This document shows positions 10,840-20,818 of a DNA stretch of 64,000 nt, piece after piece (position 1 is the first letter of the stretch; every line of letters starts with the position of its first letter). Below the pieces are notes generated by a model. The model ran no database searches. It saw only the letters and a list, made by a program, of their open reading frames with translations, and was not told where the DNA came from. Source of the DNA: Chrysoperla carnea (taxonomy: Eukaryota; Arthropoda; Insecta; Neuroptera; Chrysopidae); assembly GCF_905475395.1 (NCBI RefSeq), contig NC_058337.1, forward strand, positions 139,383,172 to 139,447,171, read 5' to 3'. A program made the position numbers and the translations under genes.

Positions 10840-11360
10840 TGTTGGGGCGATGGTCGCTGGTTTAAGAAAAACTAAATTATTTCCCAACAATTAGCGAATT
10901 TTAAGAACGTTTGAGAGCTATTGGACTGTATGAAAAAAAAATATATGTACTCACCGGTTTTTTCTCCAGGTTGACACTAGTTAAATATTTAAAGGTTTGA
11001 TCGGATAAACTCAGGAGAAAGGAATTTGGGATGATTTATCAAACCTTTACGTTGAATTTGTTCACGTTTTGCTACTGGCTTGGTTATTGACTTTTAATTG
11101 ATGCACCTTTATTTATATGGCAAATTGCACGGGTAAGCTTCCAACACGTGGGCCACTCGATTAATATCGAATATTGCTTAAATCACCTCAATGGCGCGAA
11201 AAGTAGAAAATTCTAGGTTCACTACACTAAATCACATAATTCACTGGGAATCGAACTTGAATCCAAAATTAAACTTGATTATCAAGATAAAATTCGATTC
11301 GAAAAACTTTAACACATTGTTAAATTGAAATTAAAATATTGAAGACCATGCGCTTCAACA
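10840..11360 (-). repeat. Partial, diverged BEL LTR lodged between gag and pol
   Basis: Begins TGTTGGGGCGATGGTCGCTGG and parallels the left half of the main LTRs with many substitutions and indels (shared blocks include TTTCCCAACA, GGACTGTATGAAAAAAA, CTTTACGTTGAATTTG). It stops near 11360 at a stretch TTTGAGTTGAA that also occurs in the gag-pol coding sequence at 10607-10617. Only ~520 of ~955 bp are present. Confidence 0.8.
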
Positions 11361-12929
11361 TTAAATTTGAGTTGAAGTGGGTTTAATAGGTAAACCAAGA
11401 GCACGACAACATGATAATGAAATAATTGACACTTGGGAGCCAGGGTCCACAAGTGCCCGAACAGAAAAATAATTACCACTGGGGGTATTAATTAAAATTT
11501 GAGCTGTGCCCAGTAAGACCCCTTGTGGGTTTTGGGCATATGAAGTACATGACAGCGCCGGGATGTCGTTGCCGGTGCTGTGAGGGGGTTGAGTGATTGA
11601 GTTTGAGGGAGACGCATTCAAGTCCGAAACGGTGGCTTTGGTTGCCGACGTGACCGATGATTGAAACCCAGGATGAAGGGTAGTGTGATGTTGATTAGAA
11701 TCACACTTGCGACATACATTTTTAGAAGCACATTGGCTTCGAAGATGAGAACCTAAACAATTGAAGCAACGAGTAAGTGATTTTAAATATTGATATTTAT
11801 TCGATAATTCCATTTTTAAAAATGAAGGACAAGCTGCGAGATTGTGAGGGCCTCTGCAGCGAATACACTTTGAAATTGAGTTTTGTTTAAATGAAGAAAT
11901 TTTGTTAATATTGTGAGCGGTGTTTACTAAAAATGATTTGGGTTTATTTGCTTTTGGAAACGTTGAGCTACTAGGGCGAGTAGCGGGTAATTGCAACTCT
12001 AATGAGCGAAGCTGATTAGTAACAAATGTGATTAAATCCGTGTATGACGGAATCTCCTTGTCTGAATGACGTAATTCAAATTCACGGCGCATATTAGTGT
12101 CCAGATTATTTAGTGTTAAGTTAAAAAAAATGAAATCAATTAAATCTGGTAAATCCATAGAGCGAATAGATTTTACTGCAGTTTCATGAGTGGTGAGAAA
12201 TGAATTTAAATTATTTAAATTAGATAAATGAGTTGTCTTGAACTCTAAAATTTTTTGTAAATAAAAACTAGCTATGCGCCTTTTATTGTTGTAGCGAAAA
12301 CGTAATGCTTCGTATGCTAATGGGTAGTTTTCGCTAGATAAAGCAAACCCGGAAATCACAGCTGCTGCATCCCCTTTCAACGAGGTTTTAAGATATCGAA
12401 ATTTACAAATGTTGTCCATGTGTTTTGAATGGACAAGGCTGTCAAATATGGAAATAAATTCCAACCAGGAATCTATCTCGCCATTGAATTGGGGTAAATT
12501 GATACGAGCTAAACTGTTATCCTGATGAAGAGGCCTGACTGAATCAACCGATGTTGAATCAGAAACCCTGTCTGGCATTAACGCCTTCATTTTGTGGTAA
12601 TGCAGCTTGATTGAAAATGTCAACTGATCGTAAGCTATTTGAGCTGAAACTGTTTCGATTCGCTTACGTTTTTCTACGGCAGAATTAAATTTCAAAATAT
12701 CACTTTGAATCATTTTATGATTTTCAATAAAGGATGGCAATTCTTTACATAATAATTCACACTGTAAAAAATCGGCTTGTGCAAGACCCCTTACAGTGTC
12801 ATAAATTGCGTTTACTTGCGCAAAGGCATTTTCACGATGAAGGACTAGGTTTTCCTTCACTGCTTCCATGTTTTCTCCATATTGGAGTAAGCTGTCAATA
12901 ACTTGTGCCATACTTGAATGAAAATGCAA
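11361..12929 (-). CDS. gag: BEL/Pao Gag polyprotein with start of protease
   Basis: 522 aa. The N-terminal ~130 residues look helical. Next comes a DUF1759-like gag region with LPQFNGEIDSWLEFISIFDS (residues ~146-165) and FRYLKTSLKGDAA. Two or three zinc-knuckle-like clusters follow (CIRCRGPHNLAAC around residue 355, CFNCLGSHLRSQC around 388, CRKCDSNQHHTTLH around 407), then the beginning of an aspartic protease, ALVDPGSQVSII near residue 490, in which D of VDPGS is the catalytic residue. The frame ends at STQI* because of the nested LTR block; the same frame would originally have run on into pol. Gag packages the RNA. ATG 12929 gives MHFHSS; ATG 12911 (MAQVID) is an equally good start. Confidence 0.9.
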   Translation of the reverse strand: MHFHSSMAQVIDSLLQYGENMEAVKENLVLHRENAFAQVNAIYDTVRGLAQADFLQCELLCKELPSFIENHKMIQSDILKFNSAVEKRKRIETVSAQIAYDQLTFSIKLHYHKMKALMPDRVSDSTSVDSVRPLHQDNSLARINLPQFNGEIDSWLEFISIFDSLVHSKHMDNICKFRYLKTSLKGDAAAVISGFALSSENYPLAYEALRFRYNNKRRIASFYLQKILEFKTTHLSNLNNLNSFLTTHETAVKSIRSMDLPDLIDFIFFNLTLNNLDTNMRREFELRHSDKEIPSYTDLITFVTNQLRSLELQLPATRPSSSTFPKANKPKSFLVNTAHNINKISSFKQNSISKCIRCRGPHNLAACPSFLKMELSNKYQYLKSLTRCFNCLGSHLRSQCASKNVCRKCDSNQHHTTLHPGFQSSVTSATKATVSDLNASPSNSITQPPHSTGNDIPALSCTSYAQNPQGVLLGTAQILINTPSGNYFSVRALVDPGSQVSIISLSCCRALGLPIKPTSTQI

Positions 12930-13686
12930 ATAAAATTGAAAATAATATTAATTGATGAAGGATTGATAAAACAATCAAATGACTTTAACTAATTGAAATA
13001 CTATTGATAAGCGATACGTTGATGATTTCAATCGAGTTACAGAACCACTGAAATTAAATTTGTTTGAAATCAAAAGAAAATTTTTTAATAAATTAAAGCG
13101 AATCAGCATAAGCTACCCGGGCACTCAGTATTATATATGAAAATCAATGAATAATGAATTTATTTGATACCCAAGAATAAACAATTTAAACTTTTTAGAA
13201 TACAAGTGAATTCAAATAAAAGTATGAAATTAATTAATTTAAAAAAAATGCAATCAAAGTCAATAACCAGAAATTGAAACTAATTAAATCAATTGAGTAT
13301 TAAATAATATTGAATTAATACGAAATTTTAATCAAATGCGATTTAATTAAAAGAATTTTAAATTTTTTCAGAAAAATTGAAATTAACAATTAAAGTCAAA
13401 AAAAGTAAATTATTTACATTTACTTTTGAAATGTCATTTAATAAATTTTGACAATTGAAAAATACAATCAATGTAAATATTATGATTTGTGATTTGAACA
13501 AAAAAATAGTCAATAGTGACATCTATTTTATGAAAAGAGTAGTTTTATTATTTGTCAAATTTGAAATATCAAAATGACGTCGAATATTGTTTTTCAAAGA
13601 AGCATGAACTATTACGTAATTTGTTTGTCAAGAACAAGAACACGAAAAAACACGTGATTATTTGAATTGTATGAAAAAAACGTATA
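12930..13686 (-). other. BEL untranslated leader
   Basis: Non-coding AT-rich leader between the primer-binding site and gag. No other gene is seen. Confidence 0.7.
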
Positions 13687-13704
13687 TTTGGCTTGAAGTG
13701 ACCA
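13687..13704 (-). promoter_or_regulatory. BEL primer-binding site
   Basis: On the minus strand, TGGTCACTTCAAGCCAAA begins four bases (TTTT) after the 5' LTR, starting with TGG as expected for pairing with a tRNA CCA end. The tRNA species is not assigned. Confidence 0.7.
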
Positions 13705-13708
13705 AAAA

Positions 13709-14663
13709 TGTTGGGGCGTTGATCGCTGGTTCACAAAAAATAAAATATTTCCCAACACTTAGCGATTTTAAGAATGTTTTCGAAATTTGGACTGTATGAA
13801 AAAAAATATGTACTCACCAGTTTTTTATGCAGGTTGATGGTAGAAGAATAAAAGTTGTTATTTAAAAGGTTTGATATGGATAAAATCAGGAAGAAGGGAA
13901 TTTAGGGTAATTAATCAAACCTTTACGTTGAATTTGTGGTTTTTATTACTGTTGGTTATTGACTTTTGATTGCTGCGCCTTTCTTTATATGTCGAAGATT
14001 GCAAGGATAAACTTCCAGCCCGTGGGCCATTCGAGTAATATCGAATACGCGTAAAATCTCGATGGCGCGAAAAATATGTAAAATGTTTAATGCACTGCAC
14101 TAAAACTATGGTTCACTGACAACTATTCGAATATGAATTCAAAATTAAACTTGATTATCAAGATAAATATCGATTTCGAAATTAAACTTTAACACATTGT
14201 TAAATAGCAAATTTAAATGTAGAAAACCACGCGTTTCTACATTGAAAAACAAAAACTTGAGATTGAAACTTTGAAAAGAAAACAGAATCACTGACTCGAC
14301 AATGTTTAAATTACATTTAGATTGATTTAATTCAATCAATCGAAAGAAAAAAGATCCATTTAGATCGAGAAACGAATTAATTATATTTTTAGATTGATTA
14401 ATCAAATCAACCGAAAGAAATGATCCATTCAGATCAAGAAACGAATTAATTGTGTTAAAAAAAGTAAAGAGTTATAAACTCATTGGGTCGGCTCCGAAAC
14501 CGACCCGTTTGAAAATACGTAAACAACTTATACAGCAGAATACTGTAATAGGAACGCTGTTATTGGCGGATGTTTTGACAACGTCAGTTGGTGCCAACTT
14601 AGTATTAATTGAAATCACTAAAGAAAAAAAATAAAAACAGTAACTTGTGAAATGTCCCTAACA
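13709..14663 (-). repeat. BEL element LTR (5' LTR in element orientation)
   Basis: 955 bp, same termini as 5755-6713. It holds the element's own promoter on the minus strand. The following CTTGC (14664-14668) is the right target-site duplicate. Confidence 0.93.
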
Positions 14664-15434
14664 CTTGCCTTATTTCTTCGGTAATGAATGAGCTTGGTGC
14701 CTCTTCAATTACTTTTTGATGGTGACGCTGTATTGAACACTCACGTTCCCCAAGACATACGCTATTGCCATACTGATAAGCAAGCAATTGAATTTCGATA
14801 TGACGAGGTCTTTGGATCAATTTTTCAATAAACAACCTATCATCACTAAAACTATTACCGGCTTCAAGCTTTGCAGATTCAAAAGCATTTGCCATTTCAG
14901 TAGGGTTATTTGCCACTCTCATACCACGCCCGCCACCACCGGCAGCCGCTTTTACAATGACCGGAAAACCTATTTCTTTTGCAATATCTATTGCTTGCTT
15001 AACATCATTTATAGTTCCCATATAGCCAGGAACAGTACTAACTCCTGCTTCTATTGCTATCTTTTTTGCTTCAATTTTATCGCCCATTTTCTTTATAGTA
15101 GCAGCATTAGGACCTATTAAAACTACTCCCTCTCTTTTAAGAACATTGGCAAAATTAGGGTTTTCAGATAAAAAGCCATAGCCAGGATGTACGGCATTTG
15201 CACCGCTTTCACGAATTGCCGAAACAAGATTTTTAATAGATAGATAGCTTTCGGTTGCCGGTGAATCACCTATATAATAAGCTTCATCTGCATGCTGAAC
15301 ATACATTGAGTTTGTATCGGCTTCAGAATATACAGCAACCGACCCTATCCCCATTTTTTTAAAGTACGGATTATTCTAACAGCAATTTCGCTACGATTAG
15401 CGATTAAAATTTTATCAAATAAAGGTTTAGTCAT
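14664..15434 (-). pseudogene. pccA: Propionyl/acetyl-CoA carboxylase biotin-containing subunit, 5' part
   Basis: N-terminal part of PccA. It starts at ATG 15434 (MTKPLFDKILIANRSEIAVR, the biotin carboxylase signature), but an A run on the coding strand (15354-15360, seven A where eight keep the frame) shifts the frame after RTLKK. From 15354 the correct frame continues: GSVAVYSEAD, VHPGYGFLSEN, GFPVIVKAAAGGGGRGMR (ATP-binding glycine loop), CLGERECSIQRHHQKVIEEAPS, ending at EEIRQ where the retrotransposon begins. With 4524-5754 it makes ~665 codons, normal for PccA. In all, the gene carries a frameshift, an 8.9-kb insertion and a nonsense codon. It lies downstream of pccB, as in a pccB-pccA operon. 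Confidence 0.93.
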
Positions 15435-15522
15435 AGTCTTTTGTTTATATTATTATGAACTTTAATAATGTCATTCTTGCATGGTGCTGACATTACATTC
15501 GTGGATCGAGAGTTGTCTTCGG

Positions 15523-15633
15523 TGTCATCCCGTGGCTTGACCACGGGATCCAGCATAAAGCGAGATAAATCGAGCTTTTACTTTAAAAAATTTTTTTATT
15601 TACTGGATCCCGTGGTCAAGCCACGGGATGACA
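15523..15633. repeat. Rickettsia-type palindromic element between pccB and pccA
   Basis: Perfect 31-bp inverted arms at 15523-15553 (starting TGTCATCCCGTGGCTTGACC) and 15603-15633, with a 49-bp AT-rich loop. Such CCCGTGG...CCACGGG palindromes are characteristic of rickettsial chromosomes. Confidence 0.85.
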
Positions 15634-15665
15634 TCGAATGCGTCTTACCTACACAAGGATGGCAG

Positions 15666-16990
15666 CTATAACGGCAAATTATCATGCTTCTTCCAAGGCA
15701 ATTCCACCTTTTTAGTACGTAAGAAATTCAGGGCTTTACATATTCGCCATCTTGTATTTTGTGGTCTTATTATATCATCTAAATAGCCTCTAGATGCTGC
15801 AACAAAAGTCGATGTCACTACTTTTTTATATTCATCGATTTTTTGTTTTTTAGCCTCCAGATCTTTGCATTCTTGCCTAAATATTATTTCAGCTGTTCCC
15901 TCTGCCCCCATCACTGCAATTTCGGAATTAAACCAAGCATAATTTATGTCACCTCTAAGATGCTTAGAGTTCATCACTATATAAGCTCCGCCGTAAGCTT
16001 TACGAGTAATCACGGTAATTTTCGGCACTGTTGCTTCAGCATAAGCATATAAAAGTTTAGCACCATGCTTAATAATACCATCATGCTCTTGAGAAGTACC
16101 TGGCAAGAATCCCGGTACGTCAACAAGACTTACTATAGGAATATTGAAAGCATCACAAAATCTAATGAATCTTGCTGCTTTTCTTGAAGCATTAATATCT
16201 AAACATCCCGCTAAATGCAATGGTTGATTTGCAACAAATCCTACCGGATAACCTTCCATATAGCCAAAACCAATTATGATATTCTTAGCAAAATCCGGTT
16301 GTAATTCAAAAAACTCTCCTTCATCTACAATACGTTCGACAAGCTCCTTCATATCATAAGGTTTATTGGGAGTATTAGGGATTAGAGTACTTAGAGACAT
16401 ATCAACCCTATCAGCAGGGTCAACAGTAGGACGAATAGGAAGAGGACTACGGTTAGATGATGGCAGAAAATTAAAGAACCTACGAATTTCTAGTAATACT
16501 TCTATGTCATTATTAAATGCAAGATCAGCCACACCGCTTTTGGTAGTGTGCATACGTGCACCGCCGAGCTTCTCTTGGCTTACTTCCTCACCAGTAACGG
16601 TTTTTACTACATCAGGACCGGTTACAAACATATAGGAACTATTTTTAACCATAAATATAAAATCGGTTAAAGCAGGCGAATAAACAGCACCGCCCGCACA
16701 AGGACCCATAATTAAGGTAATCTGAGGAATAACACCTGATGCTAAAACATTACGCTGGAATAGCTCACCATATCCAGCAAGAGCATCCACACCCTCTTGA
16801 ATTCTTGCACCACCTGAATCATTAATGCCGATTACGGGAGCACCAGTTGCTATAGCTTGATCTAGAATATCGCAGATCTTTTTAGCATGATACTCACCAA
16901 GTGAACCGCCAAGCACTGTAAAATCTTGGCTATAAATAAAAACTAATCTACCATTTATTGTGCCATGACCAGTTACAACACCATCACGGA
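15666..16990 (-). pseudogene. pccB: Propionyl-CoA carboxylase carboxyltransferase subunit, lacking its N-terminus
   Basis: An open frame encodes the carboxyltransferase subunit from [22 protein letters not shown] to the stop. It keeps the two crotonase-fold halves: [50 protein letters not shown] (oxyanion glycines) in the first, and [20 protein letters not shown] and [13 protein letters not shown] in the second. The usual length is about 510 aa; ~420 codons remain. At about 16990 the reading gives way to plus-strand transposase sequence, so the first ~80-90 codons are gone. The GTG at 16914-16916 sits inside a conserved segment and is not a true start. This break probably predates the transfer. 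Confidence 0.9.
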
Positions 16991-16994
16991 ATGG

Positions 16995-17166
16995 TAAACT
17001 TACTGCATTACAATACTCAAATTGATCAATCTACTCCTGTAGATTATAGAATATATGATAAAGAAACTGATGGCAAAACAAAGAACGAGCATTTTTGTGA
17101 TATGCTTACTTTAGCTAAAGAAAGAGGTATCAATCCTGATGCCATAGTCATGGATGCTTGGTATAG
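16995..17166 (+). pseudogene. DDE transposase fragment (IS4/IS701-like)
   Basis: Encodes [20 protein letters not shown], then KETDGKTKNEHFCDMLTLA and GINPDAIVMDAWYS, an internal part of a DDE transposase with a catalytic-type aspartate in MDAWYS. It begins at the pccB break and is cut at ~17166 by the left end of an IS21-type element. The family is assigned from the motif style only. Confidence 0.65.
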
Positions 17167-17785
17167 TGTCATTGCTAAAATAAAAGGGACCAGTAAATTG
17201 CACGAAAAAGGGACCAGAGAAGTTGGTGTGACCTAATAAGGTTAATGTGCAATATTTACTAGATAATTAAGCAAGTAAATATCTAGTGATACAATGATAA
17301 GAATAAATATGTATACAACAATTATCACCCTTTATAAACAAGGCAATAGTCAAAGGAATATTGCGAAACTAACAAGAACAGACCGCAAAACAGTACGGAA
17401 AATAAGAAACCGCTATGTAGAGGCTGGTACAGAATCCCCGGCAATCTATGAACGATCTTCAGTTTTGGATTTTTTGCACGAACAAATAATTGAGTTATTA
17501 GAAAAAAATCTAAGTTACATAAGAATTTTTGAGGAGTTCAAAAATCAAGGTTATACAAGCAGTTATACTTCTTTGACCCGTTATATCAAAAAATATAAGA
17601 TTCAGAATAACAGTTGCATTCGGTTTCATACTGTAGCAGGAGAGGAAGCACAAGTAGATTTTGGTGACATAGGCTTACAGTATAATTCTAAGGGGCGTAG
17701 AGTTAAAGCATATGTATTTAATATGCGTTTAAGCTATAGTCGCCTTGATTATTATGAAGTAGTGTTTGATCAAAGTTGTAAAAGA
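17167..17785 (+). pseudogene. istA: IS21-family element, 5' end with truncated istA transposase
   Basis: The left end begins TGTC and contains two copies of AAAGGGACCAG (near 17186 and 17208), the repeated ends typical of IS21. The transposase frame starts at ATG 17309 (or 17294). It has an N-terminal helix-turn-helix (QGNSQRNIAKLTRTDRKTVR) and the first catalytic aspartate region AGEEAQVDFGD near residue 120. After YYEVVFDQS (about 17785) the sequence changes to the end of an IS256-type element, so the second half of istA and the partner istB are missing. Confidence 0.75.
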
Positions 17786-18605
17786 GTCTTTCCAATTAAC
17801 TGTGTAAATTTTTTCAAAGCCCTAGATTCTTCCTTCAAATTTAATTAAAAAATTAGCCATAGCCGCGTTCCAATTTGGGACAGGCATAGACCATTTTCTA
17901 GTCATATAATCAATTGCCAAATATAAGCTTTAAAAACAGCATTATCATTTGGGAAAACTCTCTTATTTTTAGTCACCTTACGTAACTGACTATTGACAGA
18001 TTCCACAGCATTAGTTGTATAAATTATTTTCCTTATTTCTTCAGGATAGCCTAAGAAAATTATTAAATTATCCCAATTGGCATACCAGGACTTAGCAATT
18101 TGAGGATATTGTTTATTCCATTTTGCTTCAAAACTTTCCAAAGTAAGATGTGCTTCTTCTTCAGTACTAGCAGTATAAATAGGTTTTAAATCACCTGCAA
18201 GTTCTTTACGGTCCTTATAAGATACATATCTTAAACTATTTCTGATTTGATGTACAATACATAATTGATGCTCCGTCTTTGGAAAAAATGCTCCTATAGC
18301 TTCAGACATACCAGTCAAGTTATCGCTGCAGGCAATTAACATATCTTGCATACCCCTGTTTTTCATCTCAGTAAAATTACTAAGCCAAAATTTAGCACCT
18401 TCATTTTCACTGATCCATAATCCTAAAATATCTTTCTGTCCTTGTAAATCAATACCTAATGCAACATATACTGATTTATTGATAATACGTTTATCCTGAC
18501 GTACTTTTACTATTAAACAATCAAAAAACACTATAGCATATACTGAGTCCAGTGGACGACTCTGCCATAGCTTAACATCCTCAATTATATCATCAGTAAT
18601 TTAAT
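17786..18605 (-). pseudogene. IS256/Mutator-family transposase, truncated and frameshifted
   Basis: Minus-strand frame from ~18605 (DDIIEDVKLWQSRPLDSVYAIVFFDCLI, in short ITDDIIEDV...) through VALGIDLQGQKDILGLWISE, ACSDNLTGMSEAI and CIVHQIRNSLRY to NAVESVNSQLRKVTKNKRVF, which carries the family signature with the catalytic glutamate. A one-base loss near 17926 (after AVFKA) shifts the frame. The correct C-terminus (DYMTRKWSMPVPNWNAAMAN) is still readable in the other frame down to TAG at 17822. About half the protein, the N-terminal part, is absent and replaced by the ankyrin gene. The stretch 17786-17821 is probably the IS terminal region. Confidence 0.85.
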
Positions 18606-18609
18606 TAAG

Positions 18610-20448
18610 ATGAAGGCTAATATAAGCATTAGGAATTATGATAATGAGACACCTATATATTTAGCCGTGATGAAACAAAATCCAAAGATTATACAATTAT
18701 TCTTAACGGTGGTAAAAAATAGTAGAATATTATTAGATGGCTCGAATAATAACGGTAAGAATTTATTAGATTTAGTGTTTAAGAATCAAAATAGTGAAAT
18801 AATATCTCAATTCATTCGTTTTCAAGATCAAGAAGGAAAGAGTATATTATCTGCAGCTGTTTTAATTGATAATCAATCTGCAATAAATCTGTTAGTTCAG
18901 CATAAAGCAGATATAAATATACAAGATAAAGATGGTAATACAGCTTTGCATTTAGCATTGAAGAAAATGGATACGGCAGTAATAGAGTTACTATTAAGTT
19001 TCGTAGATGATGTTAGTATGTTGCTAATAGCAAACCAGAAAGGCGATACAATACTCAAAGCGGCCTTAATGAGCAAGGATAATAAAATAATTTCACTTTT
19101 TGTCAATTTTCATGACAATATGGGTAGTACTACGTTACATTTAGCAGTTAAACATAATAAACAAGATATAATCGATTTATTAATCGCAAATAAAATTAAT
19201 ATAAATATACAAGATAGAGATGGTAATACACCTCTACATTTAGCAATGCATTCAAGCAATACTCAAGTTATAAAGTATTTGATAGACCATGATACGAATC
19301 TTGATATCAAGAACAAGGCTGGTGATGCAGCTGTGCATTTGGCAGTAAAAAAACATGATAGTGATATTCTTGCATTTCTTCAAGCAAAGAATGCAAATTT
19401 CAATTTACAAGATAAAGATGGTAATACAGCTTTGCATTTAGCATTGAAGAAAATGGATACGGCAGTAATAGAGTTACTATTAAGTTTCGTAGATGATGTT
19501 AGTATGTTGCTAATAGCAAACCAGAAAGGCGATACAATACTCAAAGCGGCCTTAATGAGCAAGGATAATAAAATAATTTCACTTTTTGTCAATTTTCATG
19601 ACAATATGGGTAGTACTACGTTACATTTAGCAGTTAAACATAATAAACAAGATATAATCGATTTATTAATCGCAAATAAAGTTGATATAAATATACAGGA
19701 TGGAGATGGTAATACACCTCTACATTTAGCAGCACAAATAAAGAATATCCAGATATTTCAATCACTGCTAGACAACAATGCTAATTTAAATCTGAAGAAT
19801 AACGATAATAAGACAGCCTTTGATGTAGCAAAGGAATATGGTATGGATCTAATAAATTTTCAACTGCCAATACCATTGCCATATAAAGATCATAATATAG
19901 AAGACATCGCTATCAGGAATCAAGATTTAGAGAATAGTTATAATCATCACAAACATCGCCATCATCATGGAGAGAGGAATGAGAAAGCTGAACACCACAT
20001 TGGCAAGAAGCATACTGGAGATAATCAAAGAGGTCGAAGGGATATAGAAGATGCATTACATATCAAGTATGAGAAACAGTACGATAAGTTAGTTTCTAGA
20101 GATGATATTGGTGGGTATACTGATATTAGACTGGATGCTATAGTTCAAGTGCGTGATGCGATTGGTATAAAACATACAATAGAACAAGATACAAGAAAAT
20201 TTATAGGTAGTAAAACATCTCCTGTTGTTAACAGTGTTCACAATAAATTGTTAGTAGATTGGCAAGGAAATTTATTATTGGGGTACTTATTATTTGGTAA
20301 GAAATGCAGTGGTGCAAAATGTGAGATAACCAAAGATGTCGCTAACGAACCCAAGGATTTGGAATATGCTCATAGACTTGCATATAGTAGTTATGCCCCA
20401 GTGATTGGACAAAATGCAGAGGATATAGAGTTAGTAGGGGTGGTATAA
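18610..20448 (+). CDS. Ankyrin-repeat protein, probably 5'-truncated
   Basis: A 612-aa open frame. Residues ~1-420 are ankyrin repeats, with the core visible in DGNTALHLALKKMDTAVIELL, GSTTLHLAVKHNKQDIIDLL and DGNTPLHLAAQIKNIQIFQSLL. A 162-residue block is repeated almost unchanged. Residues ~445-475 are a histidine-rich, charged linker (HHKHRHHHGERNEKAEHH), followed by a ~140-aa C-terminal region with no motif I recognise. Ankyrin proteins of Rickettsia are often secreted effectors acting on host proteins, but no secretion signal is visible. The upstream frame reads NLIK straight into the first repeat and abuts the IS256 remnant, so the true N-terminus is likely lost and ATG 18610 may be internal. 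No stop or frameshift: the longest intact bacterial gene here. Confidence 0.82.
   Translation: MKANISIRNYDNETPIYLAVMKQNPKIIQLFLTVVKNSRILLDGSNNNGKNLLDLVFKNQNSEIISQFIRFQDQEGKSILSAAVLIDNQSAINLLVQHKADINIQDKDGNTALHLALKKMDTAVIELLLSFVDDVSMLLIANQKGDTILKAALMSKDNKIISLFVNFHDNMGSTTLHLAVKHNKQDIIDLLIANKININIQDRDGNTPLHLAMHSSNTQVIKYLIDHDTNLDIKNKAGDAAVHLAVKKHDSDILAFLQAKNANFNLQDKDGNTALHLALKKMDTAVIELLLSFVDDVSMLLIANQKGDTILKAALMSKDNKIISLFVNFHDNMGSTTLHLAVKHNKQDIIDLLIANKVDINIQDGDGNTPLHLAAQIKNIQIFQSLLDNNANLNLKNNDNKTAFDVAKEYGMDLINFQLPIPLPYKDHNIEDIAIRNQDLENSYNHHKHRHHHGERNEKAEHHIGKKHTGDNQRGRRDIEDALHIKYEKQYDKLVSRDDIGGYTDIRLDAIVQVRDAIGIKHTIEQDTRKFIGSKTSPVVNSVHNKLLVDWQGNLLLGYLLFGKKCSGAKCEITKDVANEPKDLEYAHRLAYSSYAPVIGQNAEDIELVGVV
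18921..19731 (+). repeat. 486-bp-period direct duplication within the ankyrin gene
   Basis: 18921-19244 and 19407-19730 match almost perfectly over ~324 bp; the differences cluster at the end (AAAATTAATATA versus AAAGTTGATATA). The offset of 486 bp is 162 codons, so the reading frame is kept. It indicates a recent in-frame expansion of ankyrin units. Confidence 0.9.
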
Positions 20449-20818
20449 TCTTGTATTGTAGAGGGTGTCAGAAAACGCAGATTAAAATATTAATGATTGA
20501 GAAACTAAAAACGTTCTGATTCTCCTAATTAACACAATACTTATAGGGGCACCGTCAAGTTATATAATGGACTGAAAAATCAAGACAAATTATTGAATAA
20601 TATTATTTCCTATTTTTGCATTTTTCAAGCGGCTATTTGTTGATAATTTTGTATATTAGTCAGATAAACACTCATAGGTTTTTGATAACCAATAGTAGAA
20701 TTAAATCTTTGATAATTGTACTTATTGATAGTCCCTTTGGAGGTACAAACCTCCATCTTCCAGATGGAGAAGCTTTAGCTTGCCATGTGCACGATGATGC
20801 GTTAGCATCATAAGCACT
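20449..20818. other. Spacer with transposase tail and IS200 left-end hairpins
   Basis: On the minus strand, 20733-20625 encodes NYQRFNSTIGYQKPMSVYL and then a stop, the C-terminal end of an IS3/IS481-type integrase. The palindromes CTCCATC/GATGGAG (near 20751-20769) and ATGATGC/GCATCAT (20794-20800 with 20805-20811) are likely the subterminal hairpins of the IS200-type copy that follows. Confidence 0.6.

Larger units (their letters stand above)
5755..14663 (-). mobile_element. BEL/Pao LTR retrotransposon inserted in rickettsial pccA
   Basis: An 8,909-bp element with LTRs at both ends (5755-6713 and 13709-14663), a primer-binding site next to the 13709 LTR, and gag (11361-12929) and pol (6915-10625) on the minus strand. 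Domain order is gag, zinc knuckles, aspartic protease, reverse transcriptase, RNase H, integrase, with DUF1759/DUF1758-like gag-protease parts, which identify BEL/Pao. The flanks carry a 5-bp duplication. It is not a clean copy: a ~735-bp rearranged block (10626-11360) splits what was evidently one continuous gag-pol frame. LTR similarity implies recent insertion. Such elements transpose only in eukaryotic genomes. Confidence 0.95.

Noticed and set aside
10541-10894. Plus-strand frame matching Pol
   Set aside because: It is the inverted 200-bp copy of pol in the rearranged block, not a separate gene.
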